Source: Candidatus Omnitrophota bacterium (lineage in GTDB: Bacteria; Omnitrophota; Gorgyraeia; Gorgyraeales; Gorgyraeaceae). From it: 12,841 bases of DNA. The DNA lies in NCBI GenBank assembly GCA_013202925.1, contig JABMRA010000077.1, forward strand, positions 1 to 12,841, given 5' to 3'. A program made the position numbers and the translations under genes. This document shows positions 1 to 7,515 of this stretch, piece after piece (position 1 is the first letter of the stretch; each line of letters starts with the position of its first letter). The notes under the pieces were generated by a model. The model was not told the DNA's origin. It ran no database searches and saw only the letters and a program-made list of their open reading frames with translations.

Positions 1-882
1 ATAATATTCCCCGGCTTCCTCTTCACAGCCGCTCTTGGCCTGGTCGCAAGCTGGATAGACCGCAAGGTCACTGCCCGCATCCAATGGAGGGTAGGCCCGC
101 CATGGTATCAGCCGTTCGTAGACCTGGTGAAATTGAGCATAAAGGAGATTCTTATCCCACGGACCTCTTCAAAGGCGCTGTTTATGATCTCTCCGCTCAT
201 AGGCCTGAGCGCTGTTATATTGGCATCCACCTTTATATGGCTGCCCAACATAGGATTAGGGGCCAATGGTTTCAGCGGGGACATCATTGTTGTCTTATAC
301 CTGTTGACATTGCCGGCGATCGCGATTATATTGGGCGGGTCTGCCAGCGGAAACCCCCTGGCATCCATCGGCGTATCAAGAGAGATAAAGCTCATCCTGG
401 CTTATGAACTGCCTTTTATCATTGCGCTCACTATACCTATTATTAAGACGAGCGGCATTTTGAGGCTGCAGGATTTGATCGCCTACCAGGCAATGAACGG
501 CGCATTTGTCTCAAGCGCTTCCGGTATCCTTGCGCTTTTGGTTATGATATTCTGCATGCAGGCAAAGCTGGGGCTGGTGCCGTTTGATGTGGGTGAGGCA
601 GAGACAGAGATAATGGCAGGCACGCACATAGAGTATTCAGGGATGCTGCTCGCTATTTTAAAACTCACCAAACATATGATGATGGTGGCGCTGCCGGTAT
701 TTTTGATTACAATACTCTGGGGCGGGTTCAGCGTGTGGAAATACGTGGTGCTGCTTGTTATTATTATTTTAATGAGAAATACGAATCCGCGCGTGAGGAT
801 CGACCAGGCAATGAGATTTTTCTGGAGAAAGATGACTTTAATAGCCATAATAGCGGTATTGCTTGCGACCATGGGGATGTAA
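1..882 (+). CDS. mbhM: Group 4 [NiFe] hydrogenase membrane anchor subunit, MbhM/NuoH-like (5' truncated)
   Basis: The reading frame is open from base 1 to the TAA at 880-882 (293 residues visible), so the gene begins before the window; roughly the first transmembrane helix is missing. It is the NuoH/HyfC/EchB-type multi-spanning protein that docks the hydrophilic hydrogenase arm and couples it to ion transport. Seen: the family signature DRKVTARIQWRVGPPW near residues 20-35, followed by YQPFVDLVKL; an acidic loop PFDVGEAETEIMAGTHIEYS (about residues 191-210), the counterpart of the complex I quinone-channel/E-channel loop; and the C-terminal NTNPRVRIDQAMRFFWR. About seven further hydrophobic helices are visible. 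It is the first gene in the window of the hydrogenase module and ends one base before the small-subunit start. A first ATG in this frame at 127 is internal, because the NuoH signature lies upstream of it. Confident as a group 4 hydrogenase anchor rather than true NuoH, from its neighbours. Confidence 0.93.
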   Translation: MIFPGFLFTAALGLVASWIDRKVTARIQWRVGPPWYQPFVDLVKLSIKEILIPRTSSKALFMISPLIGLSAVILASTFIWLPNIGLGANGFSGDIIVVLYLLTLPAIAIILGGSASGNPLASIGVSREIKLILAYELPFIIALTIPIIKTSGILRLQDLIAYQAMNGAFVSSASGILALLVMIFCMQAKLGLVPFDVGEAETEIMAGTHIEYSGMLLAILKLTKHMMMVALPVFLITILWGGFSVWKYVVLLVIIILMRNTNPRVRIDQAMRFFWRKMTLIAIIAVLLATMGM

Positions 883-883
883 A

Positions 884-1309
884 ATGAGTCTTAAGTTAAA
901 GGCGCTGACAAAATCTATATGGGTCTATCATTTATCCACGGGAAGCTGCAACAATTGCGACATAGAGATACTGGACCTCTTGACCCCGAGATTTGACGTG
1001 GAGCGCTTTGGCATAATCCTTGTCGGAAGCATCAGGCACGCAGACGCGATACTGGTGACAGGCGCATTAAATTTAAAGACAATACCGAGGGTAAAGGCCA
1101 TCTATGACCAGGCGCCTAAACCGTGCGTTATAATTGCAATAGGGGCGTGTTCATGCGGCCAGGGTATTTTTGCAAAAGGCTACAATACGCCCGAACCTGT
1201 AGATTCGCTTCTGCCAGTAAATATCTATATCCCAGGATGTCCGCCAAAGCCAGAGGCAATGATACTAGGCATAGTGAAATTGATCCAGAAGCTGAGAGGA
1301 AAGAAGTGA
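884..1309 (+). CDS. mbhJ: [NiFe] hydrogenase small subunit, MbhJ/NuoB-like
   Basis: A 141-residue electron-transfer subunit carrying one (proximal) [4Fe-4S] cluster that feeds the Ni-Fe site. The four expected ligands are visible: C22 and C25 in TGSCNNCDIEIL, C89 in IGACSCGQGIF, and C119 in YIPGCPPKPEA. CNNCDIE and PGCPPKPEA are typical of Mbh/Ech-type small subunits, which lack the longer multi-cluster C-terminus of uptake hydrogenases. An extra cysteine, C91, sits two residues after the third ligand. Start: ATG at 884, one base after the mbhM stop; a longer reading from TTG 863 would add seven atypical residues inside mbhM and is not preferred. The C-terminus overlaps the next gene by four bases (GTGA), implying translational coupling. 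Length is in the usual range for group 4 small subunits. Confidence 0.95.
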   Translation: MSLKLKALTKSIWVYHLSTGSCNNCDIEILDLLTPRFDVERFGIILVGSIRHADAILVTGALNLKTIPRVKAIYDQAPKPCVIIAIGACSCGQGIFAKGYNTPEPVDSLLPVNIYIPGCPPKPEAMILGIVKLIQKLRGKK

Positions 1310-1740
1310 TCAGGCAGGAGATAATAGAGAATATAAAGGTGCGCGCCGGAAAAGACATGCTGGACCTTAATGACAGGTCTGACAAGCGCGTCTATGTCAC
1401 CATCAAAAAAGAGACATTGACAAAGATAGTAAGATATCTTTTTAATGACGTAAAGGCAAGGTTTTCAATCGCATCCGGCGTGGATACAAGGAACGCGATC
1501 GAGATATTGTATCACTTTTCAGTCGACGAGATCGGGCTCATGGTTTCAGTGAGGGTCATCCTGGAAAAGCCAAAGCCGGAGGTGGAGAGCCTGACATCGA
1601 TCATGAAATGCGCAGAGTGGATCGAGATGGAGATACACGAACTTCTGGGCGTGGATTTTAAAGGGCACCCGAATCCGAAGCACCTGCTTTTAAAAGACGA
1701 CTGGCCTGAGGGGAATTATCCTTTAAGGAGAGACCAATAG
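1306..1740 (+). CDS. mbhK: Hydrogenase NuoC-like subunit (MbhK type)
   Basis: 144-residue homologue of the 30-kDa complex I subunit (NuoC, N-terminal part of HycE, EchD, MbhK), a peripheral-arm structural subunit that packs against the large subunit. Seen: the family C-terminal signature AEWIEMEIHELLGVDFKG (about residues 103-120), then HPNPKHLLLKDDWPEGNYPL with a final RRD. The frame is open back to 1123, but a start there would lie inside the small-subunit gene and encode a non-family extension. GTG at 1306 overlaps the TGA of the small subunit (GTGA) and is preceded by GAGAGGA at 1294-1300, a good Shine-Dalgarno, so I chose it. In E. coli HycE this domain is fused to the large subunit; here the two are separate but directly abutting (TAG then ATG). 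Confidence 0.9.
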   Translation: MIRQEIIENIKVRAGKDMLDLNDRSDKRVYVTIKKETLTKIVRYLFNDVKARFSIASGVDTRNAIEILYHFSVDEIGLMVSVRVILEKPKPEVESLTSIMKCAEWIEMEIHELLGVDFKGHPNPKHLLLKDDWPEGNYPLRRDQ

Positions 1741-2928
1741 ATGGCGCGCAATATCATCCCAATAGGACCGTACCATCCATTACAGGAAGAGCCGGAATTT
1801 TTCAGGCTGCATGTTGACGGCGAGACCGTGGTGGATATGGATATTGAGATCGGATACAATCACCGGGCAATTGAAAAGATATCCGAGTCCAAGAGCTATG
1901 ATCAGGTGACATTTTTGATCGAGAGGATCTGTGGGATCTGTTCGACGTCACACCCATTCGCATACACAAACGCTATTGACGATCTCCTGGGCGTCCAGGT
2001 CCCTGAGAGGGCGCTTTATATACGCACGATCATCGGTGAGCTTGAAAGGATCCATAGTCATCTTTTATGGCTCGGGCTTGCCGGACACTTTCTGGGGTAC
2101 AATACTGTGTGGATGTGGGCGTGGAGATACAGGGAGCCGATCCTGGATATTTTTGAAAGGATCAGCGGAAATAGGAATCACTATGCCATGTTTAAGCCAG
2201 GCGGGGTAAGAAGAGACCTGGATGAAGCGGATTTTCCGTGGATAAAAAAGACCTTGAAGGGACTGTTACCAAAATTTGACATGTTTAAAGGCGCTGTGAT
2301 GGATGACCCTGTTATACGCGCCAGGACAGAAGGCGTTGGCGTCCTGACAAAAAAGGATGTGCATGACTATGCCTGTGTCGGGCCTACGGCAAGGGCATCT
2401 GGCGTGGCCATTGATGTGCGAAGGGATGATCCGTACGCAGCGTACGACAGAGTTGACTGGAAGGTCATCACTGCCGACGGAGGAGGGGTCTTTGCAAAGG
2501 CAGTCGTAAGGATATTGGAGCTTTATGAGTCAACAAATATAGTATTGCAGTGCCTTGATAAGATGCCAAAGGGCCCGATAGACCTTAATATAAAGGATAT
2601 GCCGGTTGGAGAAGGTATCGGCAGGCACGAGGCGCCGCGGGGCGAGGTATTTCATTATATTATGTCTGACGGCGGAAACTCTCCTGCCCGACATAAGGTG
2701 CGGGCCCCGAGTTACATGAACATCTTTTCCAATAAAAAGGCAGTCATAGGCGAGACAGTTTCAGACGCCACCATAATCCTTGCGGCAGTGGACCCGTGCT
2801 ACTGCTGCACAGAGAGAATGGCGGTCGTGGATTGCAAGACAGGCAAAAAACTCATGGACGGCCAGGACCTGATCCGGCTGTCCCAGGAGAAGACAGAACG
2901 CCTCAGAAATACTCGGACAATATTATGA
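1741..2928 (+). CDS. mbhL: Group 4 [NiFe] hydrogenase large (catalytic) subunit, MbhL-like precursor
   Basis: 395-residue catalytic subunit that reduces protons to H2 (or the reverse) at a Ni-Fe(CN)2CO centre. All four metal-ligating cysteines are visible: C64 and C67 in ERICGICSTSH (with H71), and C353 and C356 in DPCYCCTER. Complex I NuoD homologues lack these, so this is a hydrogenase. The N-terminal GPYHPLQEEPEFF and the stretch IEIGYNHRAIEKI are typical of group 4 enzymes. After TER (residue 359) comes a 36-residue tail beginning MAVVD, resembling the HycE tail that is cut after Arg by HycI; a HycI-like protease is encoded at 9412. An additional cysteine, C355, lies between the two distal ligands, where Ser or Ala is commoner. 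ATG at 1741 directly follows the mbhK stop, with AAGGAG about 11 bases upstream. The stop overlaps the next start (ATGA at 2925-2928). Confidence 0.96.
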   Translation: MARNIIPIGPYHPLQEEPEFFRLHVDGETVVDMDIEIGYNHRAIEKISESKSYDQVTFLIERICGICSTSHPFAYTNAIDDLLGVQVPERALYIRTIIGELERIHSHLLWLGLAGHFLGYNTVWMWAWRYREPILDIFERISGNRNHYAMFKPGGVRRDLDEADFPWIKKTLKGLLPKFDMFKGAVMDDPVIRARTEGVGVLTKKDVHDYACVGPTARASGVAIDVRRDDPYAAYDRVDWKVITADGGGVFAKAVVRILELYESTNIVLQCLDKMPKGPIDLNIKDMPVGEGIGRHEAPRGEVFHYIMSDGGNSPARHKVRAPSYMNIFSNKKAVIGETVSDATIILAAVDPCYCCTERMAVVDCKTGKKLMDGQDLIRLSQEKTERLRNTRTIL

Positions 2929-4703
2929 AGATGTTGCTACAGCCAATTTTGATTTCAATGCTTGCGGGGGCCTTCATCCTTCTTATTCCCAGAAGATTCA
3001 GAAGGGTAATAGAGGGGTTTAGCCTGATCACCGCGTTGTATCTATTTGCTGCCTCAATAAAGATCTTCGCGCGATCCCCGATCCATGCGGATTTCCTGTA
3101 CGTGGACGGCCTTTCCAGGTTTATCGTCCTCGGAATCGGATTTTTTGGGGCCCTGGTGACTTTATATTCACTGCGGTTCATGGCCTCTTATAAAAACGTC
3201 TCCACATACTATACCTATATAATATGGACCATCGGTCTATCCATACTCGCCGCGGTCTCAAATAATATCATAGTACTTCTCACAGCATGGGGATTCCTTG
3301 GGTTTACGCTTTACATGTTGATCAATGTCGCAGGCCCGGCTGCGGCAAGCGCAGGCAAAAAGACCTTTATTATAGTAGGCGGCTCAGACAGCCTTATGAT
3401 CATGGGCTTTGCCATCGTGTGGCTCATTACAGGAGAGTTGAATCTGAGCAATATAAAGATCGCCATCGATAGTTCGCTTTCTTTCTGGGCATTTTTATTG
3501 ATTGCCATAGGCGCATTTGCAAAGGCAGGCGCAATGCCGTTTCATACGTGGATACCTGATACGGCAAAAGAAGCGCCTATACCAGTGACCGCTTTTCTTC
3601 CAGCCAGCCTGGATAAATTGCTCGGGATCTATCTACTAGCCAGGCTTGTATTAAATGTATTTATATTGAATAGTTTTTCTTACGCGCTTCTCATGGCGAT
3701 AGGCGCAATAACGATAATCGCCGCAGTAATGATGGCTCTTGTGCAGCATGATTTTAAAAAACTTCTAGGCTATCACGCGGTGAGCCAGGTAGGTTATATG
3801 GTGCTCGGCATTGGCACTGGAAACCCTATTGGTATTGCAGGCGGGCTTTTCCACATGGTGAACAATACCATATATAAATCCTGCCTGTTTCTTACGGGCG
3901 GGAATGTCCAGCATAAGACCAAGACATCAGACCTGGATTCACTCGGCGGCCTGGCAAAGATAATGCCAATAACCTTTTTCTCCGCGCTTATAGCGGCATT
4001 GTCCATATCAGGTGTGCCGCCTTTTAATGGCTTCTTCTCAAAATGGATGGTCTATCAAGCCGTGATAGAAAAAGGCAAAGAAGGCGGGGTGTTGTGGATA
4101 TTCTGTATAGTGGCAGCAGTTTTTGGAAGCGGGCTGACACTTGCCTCGTTTATAAAGTTGATCCATGCGATGTTCCTAGGCAAGGCAAAAGACGCAACGC
4201 GCAACGAGGTTTCTTGGCCCATGTGGATCCCGCCTGTAATTCTGGCGTTTCTGTGTATCGTATTCGGGATATTCGCATATATCGTTCCTTTGAAATATCT
4301 CATAATCCCGGCCTTGTCTGAAAATCTGGTATTTATAGGCACATGGCCTTCTATGAAGGCGGCATTATTTCTGCTCGTGGGGCTTGGCGTGGGGCTTTTG
4401 ATATACTTGGCAGGTAATTTTAAAGGCGTAAGAGAGACCGCTTCTTATATAGGCGGAGAGGAAGTTACAAAGGACATGCGTCTCTCCGGCACAGAGTTTT
4501 ATAATACAATAAAGGAACTCTCGCCGCTAAAGGGTATTTACGCTAAGGCTGAGAGAAAGGTATTTGATATTTATGAGCAGGGAAAGCGGTTTGCGTTTTT
4601 CTTTATCCGTATTTTTCAATATTTACACAATGGTGTCCTGCCCACCTATCTCGGATGGTGTTTACTGGGCATGTTGATATTTCTTTTTGTGCTCGTGAGG
4701 TAA
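2925..4703 (+). CDS. NuoL/HyfB-like proton-conducting antiporter subunit of the hydrogenase
   Basis: 592-residue polytopic protein of the proton-translocating NADH-dehydrogenase family (NuoL/NuoM/NuoN, MrpA/D, HyfB, EchA). Seen: the central signature AFAKAGAMPFHTWIPDTAKE with TM7 K200; TM8 K231 in LDKLLGIYLLARL; H310; K318 in NNTIYKSCLFL; and TM12 K373 in PFNGFFSKWM. The TM5 glutamate that other family members use (WE or LEI) is replaced by G123 in LLTAWGFLGFTLYMLI. The tail from about residue 500 (SGTEFYNTIKELSPL, then HNGVLPTYLGW) is the EchA/HyfB-type ending, probably an amphipathic lateral helix plus a last membrane helix. Start: ATG 2925 overlaps the mbhL stop (ATGA); an open frame back to 2796 is inside mbhL. 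Together with the next gene it corresponds to a MrpA split in two. No symbol is given because it could be named mbhH-like, mrpA-like or echA-like. Confidence 0.9.
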   Translation: MKMLLQPILISMLAGAFILLIPRRFRRVIEGFSLITALYLFAASIKIFARSPIHADFLYVDGLSRFIVLGIGFFGALVTLYSLRFMASYKNVSTYYTYIIWTIGLSILAAVSNNIIVLLTAWGFLGFTLYMLINVAGPAAASAGKKTFIIVGGSDSLMIMGFAIVWLITGELNLSNIKIAIDSSLSFWAFLLIAIGAFAKAGAMPFHTWIPDTAKEAPIPVTAFLPASLDKLLGIYLLARLVLNVFILNSFSYALLMAIGAITIIAAVMMALVQHDFKKLLGYHAVSQVGYMVLGIGTGNPIGIAGGLFHMVNNTIYKSCLFLTGGNVQHKTKTSDLDSLGGLAKIMPITFFSALIAALSISGVPPFNGFFSKWMVYQAVIEKGKEGGVLWIFCIVAAVFGSGLTLASFIKLIHAMFLGKAKDATRNEVSWPMWIPPVILAFLCIVFGIFAYIVPLKYLIIPALSENLVFIGTWPSMKAALFLLVGLGVGLLIYLAGNFKGVRETASYIGGEEVTKDMRLSGTEFYNTIKELSPLKGIYAKAERKVFDIYEQGKRFAFFFIRIFQYLHNGVLPTYLGWCLLGMLIFLFVLVR

Positions 4704-4709
4704 AAAGGG

Positions 4710-5228
4710 ATGCTTGATCTACAGATACTTTTGATATTCATGATAGTAGGTGCCCTTGTCGCGGTAAGGACAAAAGACCTTCTTTCCTCGGTTATCGCGG
4801 TAGGCACTGTGGGCCTTGGGCTGTCGCTCGCGTTTTTGATATTAAAGGCGCCTGATCTCGCAATCGCCCAGCTCGTGGTCGAGATCCTGTGCGTAATAAT
4901 ACTCATAAGGGCCACCATCAAAAAGGACCTCCCGTTTTCTGCCAGCGGCCGATGGTTTTTCAATACCCTGGTGACGTTGATATTTCTTGCGGTGTTTTTG
5001 ATTTACGGTTATTTCTGCATGAAGGACCTGCCTCAGTTTGGCGAGCCAATAATGAGGGTAGCGCAAAATTTCATAAGCAACGGCTTGAGACAGACAGGCG
5101 CAGCAAATCTTGTGACGGCAGTAGTCCTGGATTATCGCGCGTATGATACGCTGGGAGAGGCGACCATATTGTTTACAGCTGTGGTCAGTGTCCTGGCAGT
5201 CATGAGAAGGATAGGAAGAAAAAAATGA
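4710..5228 (+). CDS. Fused MbhD+MbhE-like subunit (MrpA C-terminal domains, DUF4040)
   Basis: 172-residue membrane protein matching the C-terminal part of MrpA, which in Pyrococcus Mbh is two proteins, MbhD and MbhE. Seen: an N-terminal three-helix DUF4040/MbhD section with KAPDLAIAQLVVEILCV (D49 and E58 inside the helix), a linker near residues 68-82, then the MbhE section with a membrane helix and NLVTAVVLDYRAYDTLGE (about residues 133-150, acidic D141, D146, E150), followed by a last helix. Buried acids in this region are thought to belong to the ion path of Mrp and Mbh. The start ATG 4710 lies six bases after the NuoL-like gene, with AAGGG just upstream. The stop overlaps the mrpB-like start (ATGA). 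Placement directly between a NuoL-like gene and mrpB is exactly the MrpA C-terminal position. Confidence 0.88.
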   Translation: MLDLQILLIFMIVGALVAVRTKDLLSSVIAVGTVGLGLSLAFLILKAPDLAIAQLVVEILCVIILIRATIKKDLPFSASGRWFFNTLVTLIFLAVFLIYGYFCMKDLPQFGEPIMRVAQNFISNGLRQTGAANLVTAVVLDYRAYDTLGEATILFTAVVSVLAVMRRIGRKK

Positions 5229-5677
5229 AGGAACAGGATAGGGGAATGACACTGATAGTAAAGACGATTACGCGGCTGACCGTGGGGCTGATACTCCTTT
5301 TCGGCATCTATATTGTCTCGCATGGCCATATTAGTCCAGGAGGAGGGTTCGCGGGCGGCGTTATCGTGGCGCTTTCCTTTATACATATTATGCTGGCGTT
5401 CGGAAAAGAGGTAGCCTTTAAGACAGTGAGCCAGAAGGTCGCATCTGTATTCGAAAGCCTGGGCGCGCTGATCTTTGTAACGCTTGCCATCGTGGGAATA
5501 GGATATGGTTATTTCTTCTTGAATTTCCTGGCAAAGGGAGAGCCGTTCAAGCTTTTCAGCTCAGGCCTTATACCTTTATATAATATGGCCATAAGCTTTA
5601 AAGTGGGCGCAGGGCTCTTTATCATGTTTATTATTCTCGTAATGTTCAGGGTGACTAAAAAGGGTGAGGGAGAATGA
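5225..5677 (+). CDS. mnhB: Mrp-type Na+/H+ antiporter subunit B (MbhF equivalent)
   Basis: 150-residue MnhB/MrpB-family protein, part of the Na+-translocating half of the complex. Seen: the diagnostic HGHISPGGGFAGGVIVAL (residues 33-50) joining the first and second helices, four hydrophobic segments in all (about 18-32, 42-60, 78-100, 124-142), and the second-half stretch SSGLIPLYNMAISFKVGAGLF common to MnhB proteins. ATG 5225 overlaps the preceding TGA by four bases (ATGA). A second in-frame ATG eight codons in (MTLIVKT) is a possible alternative start, since many MnhB proteins begin near that residue, but coupling favours the first. The stop overlaps the next gene (ATGA at 5674). Confidence 0.93.
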   Translation: MKEQDRGMTLIVKTITRLTVGLILLFGIYIVSHGHISPGGGFAGGVIVALSFIHIMLAFGKEVAFKTVSQKVASVFESLGALIFVTLAIVGIGYGYFFLNFLAKGEPFKLFSSGLIPLYNMAISFKVGAGLFIMFIILVMFRVTKKGEGE

Positions 5678-6012
5678 GCGTTTATTTTCTATGCCTTGTG
5701 CTTTTTTCAATCGGGCTTTATTGCATACTCAGGAAGCGTAATCTTATAAAGATCATCATAGGCATCATAATAACAGAGTATGCGGTGAATCTGTTTTTTG
5801 TGCTGATCGGCTACAGGATGCACGGCCGCGCGCCAATACATGCGCCGGATCAAGAGGTCCTTAATATGGTAGATCCCCTGCCGCAGGCCCTTGTCCTGAC
5901 AGCCATCGTTATCGGCCTGGCAGTCACTGCCCTGATAGCGTCTATCGCGATAAGGGTGTACGAGAAATACGGGACGTTTGATATAACGAAGATACGAAAG
6001 CTCAAAGGTTAA
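5674..6012 (+). CDS. mnhC: Mrp-type antiporter subunit C, NuoK-like (MbhG equivalent)
   Basis: 112-residue NuoK/MnhC-family protein with three transmembrane helices (about residues 3-19, 25-46, 70-95). Seen: LRKRNLIKIIIGIIITEYAVNL is the helix-2 region, carrying an in-membrane glutamate, E35, as in NuoK-type subunits; the family hallmark DPLPQALVLTAIVIGLAVTA (residues 67-86) begins helix 3. The ATG at 5674 overlaps the mrpB-like stop (ATGA) and follows GGTGAGGGAGA, a purine-rich ribosome-binding site. It sits in canonical Mrp order between the B and D subunits. In Mbh and Mrp structures this subunit bridges the MrpD-like antiporter to the other small membrane subunits. Confidence 0.94.
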   Translation: MSVYFLCLVLFSIGLYCILRKRNLIKIIIGIIITEYAVNLFFVLIGYRMHGRAPIHAPDQEVLNMVDPLPQALVLTAIVIGLAVTALIASIAIRVYEKYGTFDITKIRKLKG

Positions 6013-6015
6013 CAT

Positions 6016-7515
6016 ATGACACAGCATCTATTGCCATTATTTGTTGCAATACCATTAGCAGCCGCGTTTTTGAATGCCCTTCTCGGGAAAAAGATAAAAC
6101 GCCTTTCGGATCTCCTGTCTGCTGTTGCCACGTTCGCTCTGGCAGCTGCCTCGATCTACGCAGTGCTTCTATTTAAGGAGACAGGCGTCATTGTCTATAA
6201 GGTAGGCGGATGGGCGCCGCCCATAGGCATTGCAATGGTCATGGATGGCCTTACATGTCTGATGCTGGTTACGGTCAATGTCATTGCGTTTCTGGTCAGC
6301 GTCTATTCCATAGATTATATGGAGAAATACACCGAGAAATGGAATTTCTACTGCCTGTTTCTTTTGATGCTGGCCGGCATGAACGGCGTGATCATAAGCG
6401 GTGATATGTTCAACCTGTATGTATTCCTCGAGATCGCCGCTATATCGAGTTATGCGCTGGTGGCCTTTGGCACAGAGCATGAAGAACTCGAGGCATCCTT
6501 TAAATATGCGGTAATGGGTACGCTCGCATCTTCTTTTATATTATTGGGTATTGTATTCCTGTATAGTTTTACATCCACATTGAATATGGCAGACATGTCA
6601 ATGGAGCTGGCAAAGAGAGGCCCTTCGCAGATCGTGCTGCTGGTCAGCGTGCTGTTCCTCATGGGCTTTGGCCTGAAATCAGCGCTCGTTCCTTTTCACG
6701 CATGGCTTCCTGACGCGCACCCATCCGCGCCAGCGCCTATTTCAGCAATGCTCTCAGGCGTTTTGATTAAATCCCTTGGCGTCTACGCAATGATAAGGGT
6801 GTTTTTCAGCGTCCTAGGCGCAACCCCGCAGGTCTTATCCATACTTATGACAATAGGGACCATCTCTATTATCGTTGGCGCGTGTCTTGCGCTCGGGCAG
6901 TGGGATTTCAAGAGACTCCTGGCATATAGTTCTATAAATCAGATCGGCTATGTGATACTCGGGATCGCCTTGGGCACGCCTCTTGGGATCCTGGGAGGAC
7001 TTTTTCATTTATTAAATCACTCTGTGTTTAAATCGCTTTTATTCTTGAATTCCGGGGCAGTCGAATACGCTACAGGCACAAGGGATCTGCAGAAGATGGG
7101 TGGCCTGAAGGAGAAAATGCCTGTTACAGCCAACACTTCTTTAGTGGCGTCTATGTCTATCGCGGGTATTCCGCCGTTTAACGGGTTCTGGAGCAAGATG
7201 ATCATTATAGTCGCATGTGTCCAGGCAGGACATTTTGCGCATGCGTCCTGGGCAGTCCTGGCAAGCATCCTGACGCTCGCATATTTTATGAAGGTCCAGA
7301 GGTATGCATTTTTCGGAGAATTGAAAGAGGGATTGAGCAGGGTAAAAGAAGTACCGCTATTTATGAAGCTCTCCATGATTGCGCTGGCGGTATTATGCGT
7401 AGCAGGCGGACTCCTTCTCATACCCGGCCTTTCAGGAGGACTTCTTAATGCTGCCAGCGACGCAGTATTGAACGGCAAGGACTATGGAGTCATTGTGTTT
7501 GGAGCTATAAAGTGA
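6016..7515 (+). CDS. mnhD: Mrp-type antiporter subunit D, NuoM/N-like (MbhH equivalent)
   Basis: 499-residue antiporter-like subunit with about 14 hydrophobic helices. Unlike the NuoL-like protein at 2925, it retains every charged residue expected for ion translocation: TM5 E139 in LYVFLEIAAISSYALVAF, TM7 K221 in GLKSALVPFHAWLPDAHPSA, TM8 K252 in LIKSLGVYAMIR, H331 in GGLFHLLNHSVFKSLLFL, and TM12 K394 in PPFNGFWSKM. LVPFHAWLPDAHPSAPAPIS is a MrpD/NuoN-type signature. The likely role is H+ (or Na+) translocation driven by the hydrogenase module. ATG 6016 follows the mnhC stop by three bases, with AAAGG about seven bases upstream. Its stop TGA overlaps the GTG start of mnhE. The ending is of the shorter MrpD type, without the HyfB-type lateral-helix tail. 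Confidence 0.95.
   Translation: MTQHLLPLFVAIPLAAAFLNALLGKKIKRLSDLLSAVATFALAAASIYAVLLFKETGVIVYKVGGWAPPIGIAMVMDGLTCLMLVTVNVIAFLVSVYSIDYMEKYTEKWNFYCLFLLMLAGMNGVIISGDMFNLYVFLEIAAISSYALVAFGTEHEELEASFKYAVMGTLASSFILLGIVFLYSFTSTLNMADMSMELAKRGPSQIVLLVSVLFLMGFGLKSALVPFHAWLPDAHPSAPAPISAMLSGVLIKSLGVYAMIRVFFSVLGATPQVLSILMTIGTISIIVGACLALGQWDFKRLLAYSSINQIGYVILGIALGTPLGILGGLFHLLNHSVFKSLLFLNSGAVEYATGTRDLQKMGGLKEKMPVTANTSLVASMSIAGIPPFNGFWSKMIIIVACVQAGHFAHASWAVLASILTLAYFMKVQRYAFFGELKEGLSRVKEVPLFMKLSMIALAVLCVAGGLLLIPGLSGGLLNAASDAVLNGKDYGVIVFGAIK

Noticed and set aside
863..883. Upstream TTG start for the small subunit
   Set aside because: It would lie within mbhM and add seven residues with no family similarity; ATG 884 directly follows the mbhM stop.
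1123..1305. Longer mbhK reading from 1123
   Set aside because: This part overlaps the small-subunit gene in another frame and encodes no NuoC-like sequence; GTG 1306 has a good ribosome-binding site and GTGA coupling.
2796..2924. Extended start of the NuoL-like gene inside mbhL
   Set aside because: The extra 43 residues are hydrophilic and are the shadow of the mbhL C-terminus; ATG 2925 overlaps the mbhL stop.
1..4703. Interpretation as respiratory complex I (nuo genes)
   Set aside because: The large subunit keeps all four Ni-Fe cysteines (C64, C67, C353, C356) plus a cleavable tail, and the neighbours are Mrp subunits and a hydrogenase protease; NuoD lacks these cysteines.
4842..5252. Minus-strand open frame opposite the MbhD/E fusion gene
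   Set aside because: Low-plausibility composition and full overlap with a well-supported membrane protein gene on the other strand.
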